From Punctularia strigosozonata HHB-11173 SS5 (lineage: Eukaryota > Basidiomycota > Agaricomycetes > Corticiales > Punctulariaceae), in contig NW_006767437.1 of assembly GCF_000264995.1 (NCBI RefSeq), positions 1,409,946 through 1,473,945 on the forward strand: DNA of 64,000 bases. The letters run 5' to 3'. The translations under genes were made by a program, and so were the position numbers. The notes under the pieces are model-generated. The model was not told the origin of the DNA, made no database searches, and saw only the letters and a program-made list of their open reading frames with translations. Below are positions 10,865 to 25,855 of this stretch, in pieces (positions within the stretch are counted from its first letter, which is position 1; every line of letters begins with the position of its first letter).

Positions 10865-11782
10865 AACATCGCACGTCTGTGCTTCACTCTGTACCTGTCG
10901 CTATCACTTCGATCGCACCGAAGTAATTCGTGTTCAGGAGGATCGAATAGACGTACCGCGACCATGCGCGCGGCTACTCGGAATGCCGGCTTTAGAGGAT
11001 GACCGCTTACATGAATTTCCTGGTCAATCATCGGCTGTCGAAAATGAAGATGGTGCATGGACTTAACAAACACGGCACCCAGGTTCTCGCTCCCCTGCTG
11101 TGCCGATTCGTCCGTTCGCGCTGACGACTGTTCTGGCTATCACCTGATCCGCTTGCAGCATTGTCATTCCACCATTGTTCCATCCTCATCGCGCCATCTG
11201 ATTATGCTCGCTCGATTTCAGATCCCGAGCTCGATGGGGTCCTCGTCGCGCAACTCCCTGATTATCTGCCCTCAGGATGAACATTACTTCCTACTGCACC
11301 CGCGATGCATCCGTCGGATGCATCTGCATATGAGCACCTGTGATATCGGGCCCACCTGGCGCACCTTGATTGAGGGTCGAGACCGAACGAAGCGTTGATG
11401 CGATGGCACCGCGTAGATCTCGCTCATATCGGCATTTCCGACGGCCGCACCGTTCCGATAGGCTTGCATCTGTGATCCGCCGACGCCGGGCGGACGACGT
11501 CGAAATTTCCGATCCACTGCTGAATAAGGTGGGTCGGGTTCGTGAACGCCAAATGCGTTGCTACCGCAGCTACATCTAGCTACAACTACTGGATATATGC
11601 GACATGAAGTAAAACGTTATATAAGATGCGTTGGGGGTCGTGATACGCTACATTGTGAATGCCATAGTATGGATATAACAACAATATTTATATAGATATG
11701 TGCCCAACAAGATCGTGTCCGGAACTAGAACGAAACAACCAAAGGCTCCTGAAAAGCAAATGAATGAACGTAAGCCAATGGA
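10865..11782. other. Intergenic between convergent genes
   Basis: About 0.9 kb between the stops of paralogue B and the acidic-tail F-box gene. No supported gene. It contains a perfect 10-bp inverted repeat with one spacer base at 11304-11324 (arms GATGCATCCG and CGGATGCATC). Open frames here lack splice support or family features. Confidence 0.4.
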
Positions 11783-13584
11783 TCAATCATCCGATGACTG
11801 GTCGTCATCGGGGGTGTCGTCGTTTTCGTTTTCGTCATCGTCGTCGTCGTCGTCGGCCTCTTCCTCCTCTTCACTGTTTTCCTCGTCATCCTCCTCCTCC
11901 TGCTCATCGTCGGACGCGTCGAAGTATTCAATGTTCACCCCGCGGTTCGTCCTGAGACGCTCCACGTCATCGTCCCTGCTCTTCGAATCGAGCATCCACT
12001 TCTGGACCTCGCACCCGCCCTTCATCCGATAGTAACTGAGCCGCTCGAGCGACTTCCCGGTGATGCCCTTCACCCTGACGTACTTGAGCACGGGCATGAG
12101 CATGCTCGGGAGCGGTTGCTTCGGGACCTCCTTGAGCGCGAGAATTTCGGTCTTGCACGCCCCGGTCATGATCTCGTCCATGAGACGACTATCCATCCGG
12201 CGGAGGTCGAGCTCGAGCGTGATCAGATTCGCGACGGACTTGAGAAGCCGGCGCCACGCGGGAGCGGAGCACGAAAGGGACGTGATCGCAAGAGTCTCGA
12301 GGGAAGCGAACATCGGCGCGTCCGGGTCCGTCGCGAGCTCGACGACCGGCGTGACGTCCTGCTCCGGGAAGTCGAGCCGAAGGACGCGCAGATTCGGCAT
12401 GCGCATGTGGCGGAGCATGTAGCACAGATGATCGCTATCGAGGTCGATGAGCACAAGCTCGCGCAGGGAGGAGAGCTGGATGGTCTGGAACGGATAAAGG
12501 TCGCTATTCGCTCGCTTCGGGCCGGACCAGTGGAGTGTGAGCTTCTCGAGGCCGGGGGACGCCAGTAGAATTTCTTCCCACTGTGCATAGGACGGGCGAA
12601 AGGCCTCGAAGTGTAGCCGGAGCTCGAGCGTTCTGAGGCCTCGACAGTAGGCCGGGGTTGAGGACGGGAGGCTGACTCCGACCAAGGACAAATGCTGGCA
12701 GCTTGGCAGTCCGCCTCCAAACGAAAGCGGCGCCTGCTGCAACGCCTGATACATGGCCTCCGCGTCTGGCCAATTCTCTTGGTGATACAACTTGAGGTAC
12801 TCAAGCCTCGGTGCGGGCCCACATGCAGCGAGGTGTCCTCGACAACGATCTCTGGCGACCGAGTCTCGAACCTTCAAGGTGAACGATCGCCAACGGTCTA
12901 GAGCGGGTAGGATAGCCTGGAAGACGTCGTCCACCTCGTCACGGCAAAGCGTCAGTCCAGGTACGTGGGTATCTGTTGAGGGGCTGTCGACGACGATCTC
13001 AAGGGGTAACTTCTGGGATCGTGCGATGTATGCCTGCATATATGCAGTCAGCAACGGAGTGGCGTGCACGAAGGGCGATCTCAAGGTCTCACCATAGCGC
13101 GATCAACGTGCCGAACTTTACGTATGACGAGCGCGCACCATAGCCCGGGCAGACCCAGCGCGACCTGCCTCCAGTGCCGGCAGACCTTGGAGACGAGCAC
13201 CTCGAAATCGGGCTGCGCATCTTCTGGCTCGCTTGGATCAATCTCGCGATCGAGCTGTCGCCCCTCCACGCCGATGGCGAACACGCGAGCGAGGAGCTCG
13301 ACTGGGAGTCGGTGTATGGGCGAAATGGTTGGCGGAAAGGGCACGGGACGGTGCTGGTGCTTTTCGGTGTGGTGCCGTTGGCCGTTGTGGTAATGAGCGG
13401 CTGCGTATAGCTTGAGGGCACGCTGGTGCTGGTGGAGGGGACGTGGCTTGTCGACGTTGGGCACAGCGACGGAGTAGGGAGTGCAGACGCCACCGACACA
13501 GTTCTCGAGCGCCTTTACATTCATGTCGAGGAGAAGGGCGAAGGGCCTTCCGTCGGGGCCGTGGACGCCCAGACCACACTTCAA
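11783..13584 (-). CDS. F-box protein with leucine-rich body and long acidic tail
   Basis: Exons 13584-13093 and 13033-11783 join in frame to 580 aa; a start at 13524 is also possible, and a further upstream exon cannot be excluded. The F-box is at about residues 88-140: ISPIHRLPVELLARVFAIG through FEVLVSKVCRHWRQVALGLP. It is followed by the usual basidiomycete segment (RSQKLPLEIVVD) and leucine-rich repeats (LSSLRELVLIDLDSDHL, MRMPNLRVLRLDFPEQD). The last 45 or so residues are nearly all Asp and Glu, encoded by CTC/GTC-type microsatellite DNA at about 11820-11930. Likely an SCF adaptor. It has no close similarity to paralogues A-C beyond the F-box layout. Confidence 0.78.
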
Positions 13585-14373
13585 GATATTCGAGTTCGGA
13601 CGGGCACGTGCCCCCAGACACCGTCACGTAAGCTGCGCACTCTATCAGCAATATCACAGCTGCGCAAGATCGCCCCTGGATCGCCTCTCCCCCGCCGGAA
13701 TGGAAGGTCCAGGTAAAACACAATATCCAATTGTCGTCTCCGTTCTACGCGAGACAAAAGCCACGGCCACAGCTCAGACCACCTATCGATTTAGGAGCTG
13801 CTCGTCGGGGCGGGGCCTGGCGGGGCACGCGCCCGGCGGCTTCTCCTTCCCATCCGTACGTGCCATCGAAGTCCATATGCGGTGCACCCCCTCACGGCCT
13901 TCTCCGCGGCACGCGTATAATTATTACTGGCTTCACCCCGCGCGACCCCGCGCCCGCACTGCCCCTGCGCCGCGTGACAGGTGCGTCGTCGGCGCGCGCA
14001 GAGGCGCGAGCTTGATCTTGAGCGCAAATCGAGTTCCAACGGGGATTCCGAACATACAGAACCCCCTACCCTCCGCCGGCGAATCAACAAATCGTCAACG
14101 CCGCGGTCGATGGGGATACGGTGGCATGCACGCCGAAAGGCGCATGACACGATCAAAATCTTGGTCCAGATTCTAATTTAGGGGCGGAGCGAGCTTCTTC
14201 CTCATCACGCATTGTCGTCCCTTGAATGGAAAACGTTAGCATCGAACTCATCGCCCCATATGCGGACAAGCACAGATCTGAGGATCCGGCATGTCTCGAT
14301 CCAAAGTTCCGACCCGTGCTTACCTTTAGGGGTTCCGAGGTCGAGCTGCGTTTGTCATCGTTCGTCATGATCT
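13585..14373. other. Intergenic, no supported gene
   Basis: Open frames on both strands are GC-driven and lack recognisable domains. A minus-strand frame reaching 13723 might hold an extra 5' exon of the F-box gene. A TATA-like stretch (GTATAATTATTA) lies at about 13915. Confidence 0.35.
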
Positions 14374-17300
14374 TCAGGTCATGACTGGGGTGCGTCGCAG
14401 CATGCTGCCCAAAGACCTGCGCCACTCGGTCTGCTGCTCGGCGAGTTGGGTTTCCTCCGCCGTGGGGTATCGCGCCAGCAGGAAAAAGACGTATTCGTCC
14501 ATGCTGTCCAGCGGCAGAATTCTGATGGTGTTTGAACCGTACCGTAGATACGCAGTGATATCCAACGGTCCCTCCTAATGAAAAGCGTAGTCAGCGATGG
14601 AGTTTCCGAGAGGCAATCAGGTTTAGAGTAAGATTAGACGGAACGTCGATTTCATCTTCGCTTTCCGATGCCGTCGTCCTGCGGCGGACCACAGCCGAAG
14701 CCACCATCTCTGATGTCCGACTCAATCGGGCATAGCATGCTCTGGCGCATGATCCTCGAGTCAAATGACGGACGATCGGGCCTCCGTTACCAGCGGAGCA
14801 GAAGCCACCACAAGAAGCCAAGGCCGTTAGCACTCACAATGTGTTCATAGACCCAAACTCTCTTCTTCTCCGGGAGTAGCTCTGCGTCATGGTTGACTTC
14901 GACGATAACCTTGCCCCTCGCGGGCCATACCGTCTCATACGACGCAACGGTGGCAGCAACAACGTCCGGGCCTGAACCTGGAGGGATACTGTCGAGGAGT
15001 GTCGCGACAACCGGCGCCGGGAGAGAAACAAGGTTCACGACGATATGTCTTTCCCTTGGGCTGTGGATGTAGAATAATGAGCACATGACATCAACGTCGA
15101 CCGCAACTGCTCACTCAAACCACACTTCGCCGGCCTCCAATTCTTGATCCAAAGGAACAGTATCTTGCGCAGACCACCTGTCCGCAGCTTCCGCGTTGTT
15201 GGCATCGAGCTCGATGGACAAGTCCAACATCTGTATCTTCTTGCTTCCTGGTCTTGCGCCCCAGACGCCAGGCACAGGCAAGATCGGAATCTCGCGAAAG
15301 TAGGTGGGCATCGCGCCGGTCGGACCCTCATGACGTTCTGGTGAGCGTGGTGGTGAGGGTATCCGATGGGCTTGATGTTCGACCACTGTGTCTGTGGATT
15401 GTTCGGCCACCTCGCCATCCTCCGCCGAACGTGATTCGCTAAGGGGCTCCGGGCTTGCAAACGCGACATCCTGCGGTGTAATGAACCCATTCGCGGGAGG
15501 AGCGGTCGTGAGCTCGAGTGCGAACGCGTGCTCGTGACCTTGTTTCGTGTGCGTCCATCGCGAGCGGGGGCGAAGACGAGGGGACGGCGGAGGCGTCCAG
15601 CAATACGTTTGGGCCATTGCAAGTCGATGAGGAGGTGCGTGGGGGAGGTTGCAACGTCAGCTGAAGGATCCGGCCAAGACGAAGGTAGGTCAAACACACG
15701 GACCTTTATAGCCATCTGTTCCTTGATTGTCGGCTTCATTGCCATCGGGGAGAACGGGCTCCTCCACAGCTTCTGGCTGTGCATCGGGGGTGTCCGTATG
15801 GACGATGAAACGCTCTTTGGCAGGCAGTGGGGTGTGTAAGGTCGGAGCATCCGCATTGCCGATGGGCGCTAACTCTGATGTTGCGAGAGTGGCTAATCTC
15901 TGCGACATTAAGCCATGTGAGCCATCGATAACCTCAAGGTTAGGCGCCGAAGAATCTTCATTCATACGGAATCGTTTTGTGACCGGCCACTCCACGACAT
16001 CTTCGTCTGTGGGTGCGGACGAAGGCGGGGATGAACGGGAACAAGACGTATCTTTGGCATCCGCGTCTGATGGGCGTGGCCGCTTTAAGGTTTGAGTCTC
16101 AGGGTTTCGCGAGGATCTGAACGTTGGCGTCTCTGGCGTCTCCGGCAATGGCTGCTTTCGCGCAGATGAAGCAGCATCTGCACACTCTTCTGAACGTGCT
16201 TGCACGTTCTTGACTTCCTCGTCTCTTTCACTCCCAAGCTTATCCCGTTGATCTTCATTCAACGCCTCAACCATCTGCAATGCCGCGAGTTGCTTCTGCG
16301 CCTCCAAAATCTGCCGCGCGAAAGCATCGACACCACTTCGTACGATTTGCGCAACTCTGTCGGACGGCAAGGGTTCAACGGGAACTTCAGCATCTGGACC
16401 CTGCTCCTTCCTCAACCGACGAGCCGCATTCTTCTGGATCTGCTCCACGAGGAAAGCAACCACGTCCCGTTGTGGTCCGGCGTATCCCCGTTTGAGTGCT
16501 GATACTGGAGATAACGGCCGTTCCGAGCGTGTGTCATTAAGGGTAGACATGAGGGGAGAGGTAGATGGTAAGATGCGCGGGCGACCAGGAGTTGTGTCAG
16601 TCTCCTTCGCATGGCTTTGCGGAGCTGCGACGGCGTTCGATAACGGTGAATTCGGGGTGACGTCGGCCGCGTGCGTTTCCTGAGAACAACGCGGGTATTG
16701 TAAATGGATATCGATGGAGTCATCTCTCTGCGTCCCATCTTCCCCCACTGGAGGGGTCGGTTGCAATGGAGAAGATGCCGGAGTAACGATGGTGCGTTTT
16801 GATGTGGCTCCCAATGTGGAAGGTTCGTGGAGGGCTTGGCCCTGTTCCGGGGGCCCTGGCATTGTATTCTTAGGCATCTCTGTCATAGCAATCTCCTGCG
16901 GGAGGGATGATTGCCTGGCAGGAACTTTCGCGGTGATCCTATCGTTCGCGCGTGCTTCCGCAGCATGCTTATACTGTACAGTCTTATCGCTCTCTTCGTC
17001 TCCCAGTACCATCTCCTCTTGACTCTACGCAGATTTATGAGAACGACAGGAACCAAATCCGAACAACGTGTAGACGGGGTGGAAGAAACGCGACGAAACA
17101 CGTACATTATCATGCATGGCGGTAGCCACGGGCGCTCGATTTTCCCCCGCCTCTGTTCCTTCTGCGGGTGTGGCAGGTTCGGACGATGGGCCAGCATCGG
17201 GTTCGATAGTCATTGAAATCCTCGCACTGAGCGGCAGAGCGACACCCAGAGCCTCTTCTTCGCCGTCCGCTGTTGAATGCATGGTCGTGTCCTCATCGAC

Positions 17301-17501
17301 GTCGTGGTAAAACGAAGCTGAGACACGCCTCAAGAGTGGCAGGGACGGGCTTCTACTTGAGCTTATGCGGTCAATGAGCGAACCACTCGAGGTGCGCCGT
17401 TGTATACCGGGATGCTCCACCTGCAGGCGATCTAAGAGCGAGACAGGCTGAGGTCCTATTCGTTCGAGCAAGCTACCGTTTTCGTGGGCCATTACATGCA
17501 T
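14374..17501 (-). CDS. Large Ser/Pro-rich hypothetical protein with a conserved-looking C-terminal beta-rich region
   Basis: A multi-exon minus-strand gene. Exon 1 (17501-17106) and the start of exon 2 (17024) join in frame. Exon 2 continues to about 15690 and is low-complexity, rich in Ser, Pro, Thr and acids, with one helical patch (DVVAFLVEQIQKNAARRLR, then RVAQIVRSGVDAFARQILEA). The 15700-15450 junctions are not resolved: two frames both look coding. Towards the end come MPTYFREIPILPVPGVWG, exon 15060-14838 (IVVNLVSLPAPVVATLLDSI, then ARGKVIVEVN) and a last exon 14574-14374 starting EGPLDITAYLRYGSNTIRIL. This end loosely resembles the close of PINIT-type domains, but no SP-RING follows, so I give no function. 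No membrane segment or signal peptide. Confidence 0.6.
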
Positions 17502-17820
17502 ACATTCCGGTCGGTGGTGGTCAGCAAAAGAAACGAGGCTAGATATCGCTCGTCACGTTACACATGGCCTTTCATTTCGGCGCTTGCCGTCTTCGTTGCA
17601 GACACCGTACTTCCGCCTCCTCCTCGGGTGCACCCATTCTCGTGGTGATACTGTAAGGACTCTCATAGCAATGCTAACAGCCCCATTCAGTCCTGAAAGC
17701 GTTCAAAAGACCATTGCAACAATCGAATACTGTATGCATATTCTAGTCATGATTCAAGTACACGTTGAGTAGAACACCCGAAGTAGTCCATGAACAGCCC
17801 AGACGATCTGATCCTACCCA
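17502..17820. other. Intergenic
   Basis: About 320 bp upstream of the large Ser/Pro-rich gene and downstream of the small secreted protein. Nothing recognisable. Confidence 0.35.
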
Positions 17821-18263
17821 CTACTTCTCGAGGGGAATGTCGTAGGAGCGAGTGATCCCCGCTCCGAACAGAAGACGATCGCCGCGGAGCACGTCGTCGA
17901 TGGACTGGGCGTGGTCCAATCGTCAGCAACGATGGATCACCCGAGAAAAGCCTCGGTGAAGGTACTCACCACATCATAGCCAACGAACGGCCCGAAAACG
18001 TCGTCACGCAGGGTGACGTTCACGGCGTGGCCCTCGACCTCGGTGAAGTTGCTGCCGTTCGCATCCAGCGGGAGCGGGACTTGTATGGCGGGATCGCAAG
18101 GTCCGTTAGGCTGGACGGCCGCCTGTTCGGCGGTGAGCAGACAGTAGACGCCTCCGAGGAAGCGGAAGACGTCGCTGGTGTTGGCGTCCTGGCGAGAGAC
18201 GAATGGGGTGGCGAGGGCGGCGGAGGCGCCGAGGACGACAGAGAGAATGGCGAAGGAGCGCAT
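17821..18263 (-). CDS. Small secreted protein
   Basis: Exons 18263-17970 and 17904-17821 give 125 aa. The N-terminus MRSFAILSVVLGASAALATP is a textbook signal peptide, with cleavage likely near Ala-Thr-Pro and a possible Kex2-like VSRQ site just after. The mature part is about 105 residues with N-glycosylation sequons (NTS, NGSN, NVT), two Cys (VYCLLTAEQAA and NGPCDPAIQ) and ends FGAGITRSYDIPLEK. A strong TATA-like stretch (reverse strand of TATATATA, about 18361-18368) sits about 100 bp upstream of the start. I do not recognise the family; it may be an apoplastic or cell-wall protein. Confidence 0.78.
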
Positions 18264-18360
18264 TGCCTTATTGATTATAAGTCGTGAATTAGAGTGTGAT
18301 AGTTGATTGATGATGGAAGACTGAGTGAGTCTGAGGTCTGTGTGCACAACCGGCCATTCT

Positions 18361-18370
18361 TATATATATG
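18361..18370 (-). promoter_or_regulatory. TATA box of the small secreted protein gene
   Basis: An uninterrupted alternating TA stretch about 100 bp before the start codon, on the correct strand, in otherwise GC-balanced DNA. Seen directly; use as TATA element is inferred from position. Confidence 0.5.
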
Positions 18371-19076
18371 CCTTGCAACAAGCTGGGGCAGTGAAGTGCG
18401 TGCGACGCCACGACGAGCCAAGGCTCGGCAAAAGGGCCAGTCTGAATACAACGGAGCTGAGTACGGTTATGATCGCCCGTGTGTGTCCTCGCGGTAGAGA
18501 AACGATTCCGTGCGCCAGTCGTGTTCTGCCCTGCCAACTGATGGGACAACCCTCGTCAGCCGACGGTGAGAAGCATCCGAGTGCACGTCAAGCATTGCTT
18601 AGCACTGCCGCCAGAGCATTGCCGACCGCAGCGCTGGCTGGGTCAGCTACAGAAGTTCCATGCAAGTACGCTGAGCCCGAGCCCCGAGCGTCGTCGTCGG
18701 AATCAAGCCTTGTATTCACACGTGACAACGTTCCCTGCTAACGTACGTTGTAAGTTACTGAGTGGACGCATATCCTAATCATCATGGCAGGATACCAAGT
18801 ACGCCTGTGTGAGGGTGGATCAAGATGGGTTGAGGCTTTAACATGGGGCTCCGAGCCCTGAGAAAACCCTGAGGTACAAGACGCAGATTATGCCGCTGCA
18901 GTATGGCTCTCATCGCGGAAACTGAATTACGTTCATAGACGAGTCGGAACGTTGCTGGGGTCGAGGATCGTCAAATGATTTAGAGATCGCATTGAGATAT
19001 ATCGTGGTCTATATGTAGAGGAGTGATACATTGTTCTTGTAGCCAGGGCTGCATGTCTTGCTAGCACTGGCGTTGT
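18371..19076. other. Intergenic
   Basis: Lies upstream of the secreted-protein gene and downstream of the PalI/Sur7-like gene stop at 19077. No supported coding exon or RNA gene. Confidence 0.35.
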
Positions 19077-19893
19077 CTAGTAATATCCCGCACGCGAGGG
19101 ATAGGTTACGTAGGGCGCGCGCCGACCGCACAAGGTGCCGCATCCGGCGCTAACCGTGATTCCAAGCAGGACAATTGTAGCCGCCAGTGACATCCATGGC
19201 TACAGAGTATATCCCATGTAAGTCATGCACATGCTAGTAAATGACGACAACCGAACCCACCAATGGGCCCCAGGTTGTCTTGATGCCGTCATCGTGGAAA
19301 CGAGATTTCGCGACTGCCCAGAGAACAATCATGACGATGAACGCAAGCAGCGACCAGAAGAACGATAGCAGGGATAACAGAGAGAATGCTGGGAACGGAT
19401 ACATCTGTAAGCTTTTGCTGAGCAGTACTGGCAGTAGTGACAGCAGAGCGAGGAAGGTAAAGCCGGTAGCTTTTGAGTCATGTCAGTTATTAGGGTTCAG
19501 ATCATATACTTACTCGGAAACACCCACCTATAGGATAGAATACCAGCGTGAACGTGAGGCTGTGGATGATTTGAGTATCCCAGCGGTATCCCAGTCTGCG
19601 GGCATCATCGACGTTAAATCGGCCCCAGCATCATCTGGTCAGCACTCGTACCTGTCTGAGAGGCATGTCCCATGGTCGATACACCAGCCCCATATCCCGA
19701 ATCGTACACCACCCCCCGTATCAGCATGGACGAAGTAGAAGGCATGAACTACGGGGGTTGAGATCGTCACTAGCAGTCTAAATATTACAACATCGTTATA
19801 ACCTCTACTCGTCACATACAGATAAGGTTCAATTACTCACAAGAGGACGAATGCCGCGAGTGTAAATATGAACGGCAATATAGCTGGATGCAT
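19077..19893 (-). CDS. PalI/Sur7-family four-pass membrane protein
   Basis: Five short exons, 19893-19841, 19777-19652, 19595-19528, 19469-19261 and 19199-19077, join in frame to 192 aa. The first helix (ILPFIFTLAAFVLLLLVTIS) acts as signal anchor. The outer loop has FGIWGWC, then a second Cys (GTC) and LGY, the W-x-C...C...LGY layout of the Sur7/PalI family. Three more helices follow (FTLVFYPIATGFTFLALLS, LSFFWSLLAFIVMIVLWAVA, WMSLAATIVLLGITVSAGC), then a short Tyr-rich tail. PalI/Rim9 proteins assist pH sensing at the plasma membrane and Sur7 proteins sit in eisosomes; which applies here cannot be told. Two introns begin GTGGGT. The tail is short compared with PalI proteins carrying long cytosolic tails. 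Confidence 0.85.
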
Positions 19894-20369
19894 TATATCG
19901 GTGGTCGCAGGTCGTTCGTAGAAAGGTCGTCACAGTCGTACAAGTCGGGTTAGGTGGCGGCGGCGACCCATGTCGTCCCTTATGACCACGTAGAAACTCG
20001 GATATATTGAGGAACGAAAGAACGTCACTGAACGGACACGAGGCAAGAAAGATGATGATGACCTCATGGCACAGCCATCGAAGTAGTACGAAGAAGTTCG
20101 AGATCGACTTGAGCCCGGACGTTCAAAGCCCTTCCCGAATCCTCCAAGAGATTTCTGTACGCCTTCCGCGTATTCCGATACACTGAGTCTCACGATGCCT
20201 ACGCCAGGATCCGGAGCTCAAATGTCTGTGCAGAACAAACTAGCTCCCAGCGGGGTCTATCATGACGCCGAGGGTTATCGTGCTCCAAAGGTTGATGGTG
20301 AGAACTAGTGCATGCATTGCGTAGCTGTAGCATTCATATACAGCAGGAACAACTGACTCTGCTGTATCA
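19894..20369. other. Intergenic
   Basis: Upstream of the PalI/Sur7-like gene and just past the GH43 stop. One minus-strand open frame (19930-20193) is low-complexity and is not supported as a gene. Confidence 0.35.
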
Positions 20370-23349
<2,980 letters not shown>

Positions 23350-25514
23350 ATGACATTCCAGAAAGAGGTCGAGGAGTTCAAGCGCTACCGACATGCGTAT
23401 GCACTGGCGTTCTCCGCGGCGATGGGCTCCATTTTCTATGGGTAAGTCGTCTCGTGTCCGCCGCCCGGTCGTTGCTCATTCGCGGTGCCAGGTGGGACAT
23501 CGGCCTCATCGGAGGAGTCATCGCCATGAAGTCATTCAAGGAATACTTCGGGGTCGACAAGATGAGCAAATCGGCCCAGGACGATCTGTCCGGCAATATC
23601 GTCTCCGTGCTCCAAGCCGGTTGCTTGTGAGTCTCCCCTTCCATTCAATTTACGCACGAATGTCGCTCACGAGCTGGTCTCACCAGCTTTGGTGCCCTCT
23701 TCACTGGCTACTTTTCCGGAAAGTTTGGTCGCAAGCCCTCCCTGATCGCAGCAGGCGTCATCTACATCATCGGCAGCCTAATCCAGTCCGTGGTCGGACT
23801 GGGAAGCAGCGAGAAGGTCGGCTTGAGGGTGCTGTACTTCAGTCGCTTCCTTGGCGGCATCGGAGTGGGCATGGTCTCCGCTCTCGTTCCTTCGTATGTG
23901 TCGGAGTCCGTTCCGAAGGCCATCAGAGGCCGTTGTACAGGAATGATCCAACTTTGCAACAATATGGGTATCATGCTGGCTTGTAAGTCGATGCCCGCCT
24001 TATCCATGGCCCGTCACTCATCTTTAAATCCAGTTTGGGTTAACTACAGTGCCAGCAAGAATGTGGGTTTGCGCTCCGGAACTACGCGAAATAAGTTGGC
24101 ACTAACTCGGTTTCTCAGATTGCGTTCGGCGACATGCAATGGCGCATTCCGTTCATTGTGCAGATGGTGCCTGGCGCCATCTTCCTGTTGGTATGTCGCA
24201 TTTCGCTCAGTCTTGCCCTCCCTACATGCAAACCTGATTCACCAATTCAGTTGATTGTTTTCCAACCGGAATCTCCCCGATGGCTCGTCGAGCATGAGAA
24301 GTACGACAGGGCCGCGAAAGCGCTCGCATTTGCCGCCGGCACTTCACCAGACGACCCCTCGGTGCAAGAGACATTGCGAGAGGTATGTTTCCTCGCAATT
24401 CAGAGTGACATCTCGGTCGACATTAACTCTCCTCAAAGATTCAGGAGGAGTTTGCTGGCAAGGCGAAGACGTCTATTTGGACCCAAATCGCGATGATGGG
24501 CGAATCTCGTACGACCGTTCTTCGTTCGTTCGTCCCAAGCTTGGTCATGTTCTTGTCAGTGTCTCTCATTCGGGTTCCTCCATAACATTGCTCTGAACCC
24601 CCCTCGTCCTTCACAGCCAACAATGGACCGGGACGAACACCATCAACTACTTCTCCCCGACCATCTTCGCCAACCTCGGCGTTACCGGCCAGAACTCGGG
24701 ACTGTTCGCCACGGGCATCTATGGCGTTGTCAAAGTGGTCTCCGTCGCCATCGTCCTCGCCTTTGCTGTCGAGAGCATGGGCCGCAAGAAATGCCTGATC
24801 ATCGGTGGCATCGGACAAGGCGTCATGATGCTTTGGATCGCAGGATACAGCGCGATACACACCGGCTCTGGCGTAGACGGCGCGAGCTACGTCTCTATCG
24901 TCGCAGTATACTTCTACGCTATCTTCTACTGCGTGGGGTGAGCAAGACCCGCCTGCTATCGTGATTCTGGTCGCTGATTCCGCTGCCTCTTCACAGCTGG
25001 GGACCTGTGCCCTGGGTCGTCGCCGGTGAAGTCGCCCCCAACCATGTCAGGACGGCTGCGATGGCAGTTGCCATCGGCGTCAACTGGCTGTTCTCCTTCA
25101 TCATCTCCAAGATCACGCCGATAATGCTGTCGAACATCACCTACGGTCCGTTTGCCGCCTCTCGCGTCCATATATGCGTGTATGTGCTGACCATATCGCT
25201 CGCTCTTCGTAGGCACGTTCTTGATCTTCGGCCTCATGTGCATGATCATGGCCGCGTGGGCGTGGCTGTGCCTGCCTGAGACGTCGGGGTACGCACTCGA
25301 GGATATCAAGTTCTTGTTCGAGCACGACATGCTCGTCCGTGCCCTCGAAGATGCACCGGGCGGCCGGTTCTTCCTCGGATCCAAGCGCTCAGTTCCCGTT
25401 GCGGACCTCAGGCGGGCGGAGGACGAAGCGAACCGGAACTCGTACGATCCGGAGTCGAAGGACGAGCAGCCGGAGCACTTGGAGAGGAGTCGGGACGCGG
25501 CAGAAGCTGTATAA
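23350..25514 (+). CDS. MFS sugar transporter (quinate/hexose permease type)
   Basis: Ten exons (23350-23441, 23492-23626, 23687-23982, 24034-24062, 24119-24190, 24251-24382, 24439-24554, 24617-24937, 24997-25145, 25213-25514) give 547 aa with about twelve membrane helices. Sugar-porter signatures are present: YGWDIGLIGGVIAM in helix 1, GYFSGKFGRKPSL after helix 2, RFLGGIGVGMVSALVPSYVSE, PESPRWLVE in the central loop, FFQQWTGTNTINYFSP-like text in helix 7, VESMGRKKCLIIGG and PETSGYALEDI at the end. The cytosolic tail is charged. Proton symport at the plasma membrane is expected for the family. Its pairing with GH43 suggests uptake of released pentoses, an inference. A 29 nt exon and a GTGGGT donor are notable. 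Confidence 0.9.
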
Positions 25515-25855
25515 ATCACGATCATGACGATCGCCCGTCGTGATCACGGCGGCACACGGGCTCAACGACTTGCGGGAATCTGTACTTCTATTCTGCGTCT
25601 TTGTTTTTTTGTAGATAATACCCTGAACGAAGGTTACTGTACCTGTAATCACCGCCTAATTGCCAAGCACGTGCCATCCTATCTGAGGGTAAGCTCTGTC
25701 GAGTTACCGCAGTCCATGGCGACCTTCCTCCGGTTCCCTCGCTCGGAAACGCGTCGTTGTATAATCTACGCGCGCGGTCGTGTTGTACGTCTAGATGACC
25801 GAATATTCGCCGAATGAACGTTCATCGCTTTGCCACATAGACTTGAAAGGCCTAC
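25515..25855. other. Intergenic
   Basis: Transporter 3' end and promoter of the cytochrome b5 gene, both on the plus strand. Nothing else recognised. Confidence 0.35.

Noticed and set aside
11725-11955. Thr/Met-rich and Arg-rich frames near 11.8 kb
   Set aside because: They are shadow frames of the microsatellite DNA that encodes the acidic tail of the F-box protein.
14374-14574. PIAS/Siz SUMO ligase call for the 14.4-17.5 kb gene
   Set aside because: The last exon recalls the end of a PINIT domain, but no SP-RING cysteine/histidine pattern follows.
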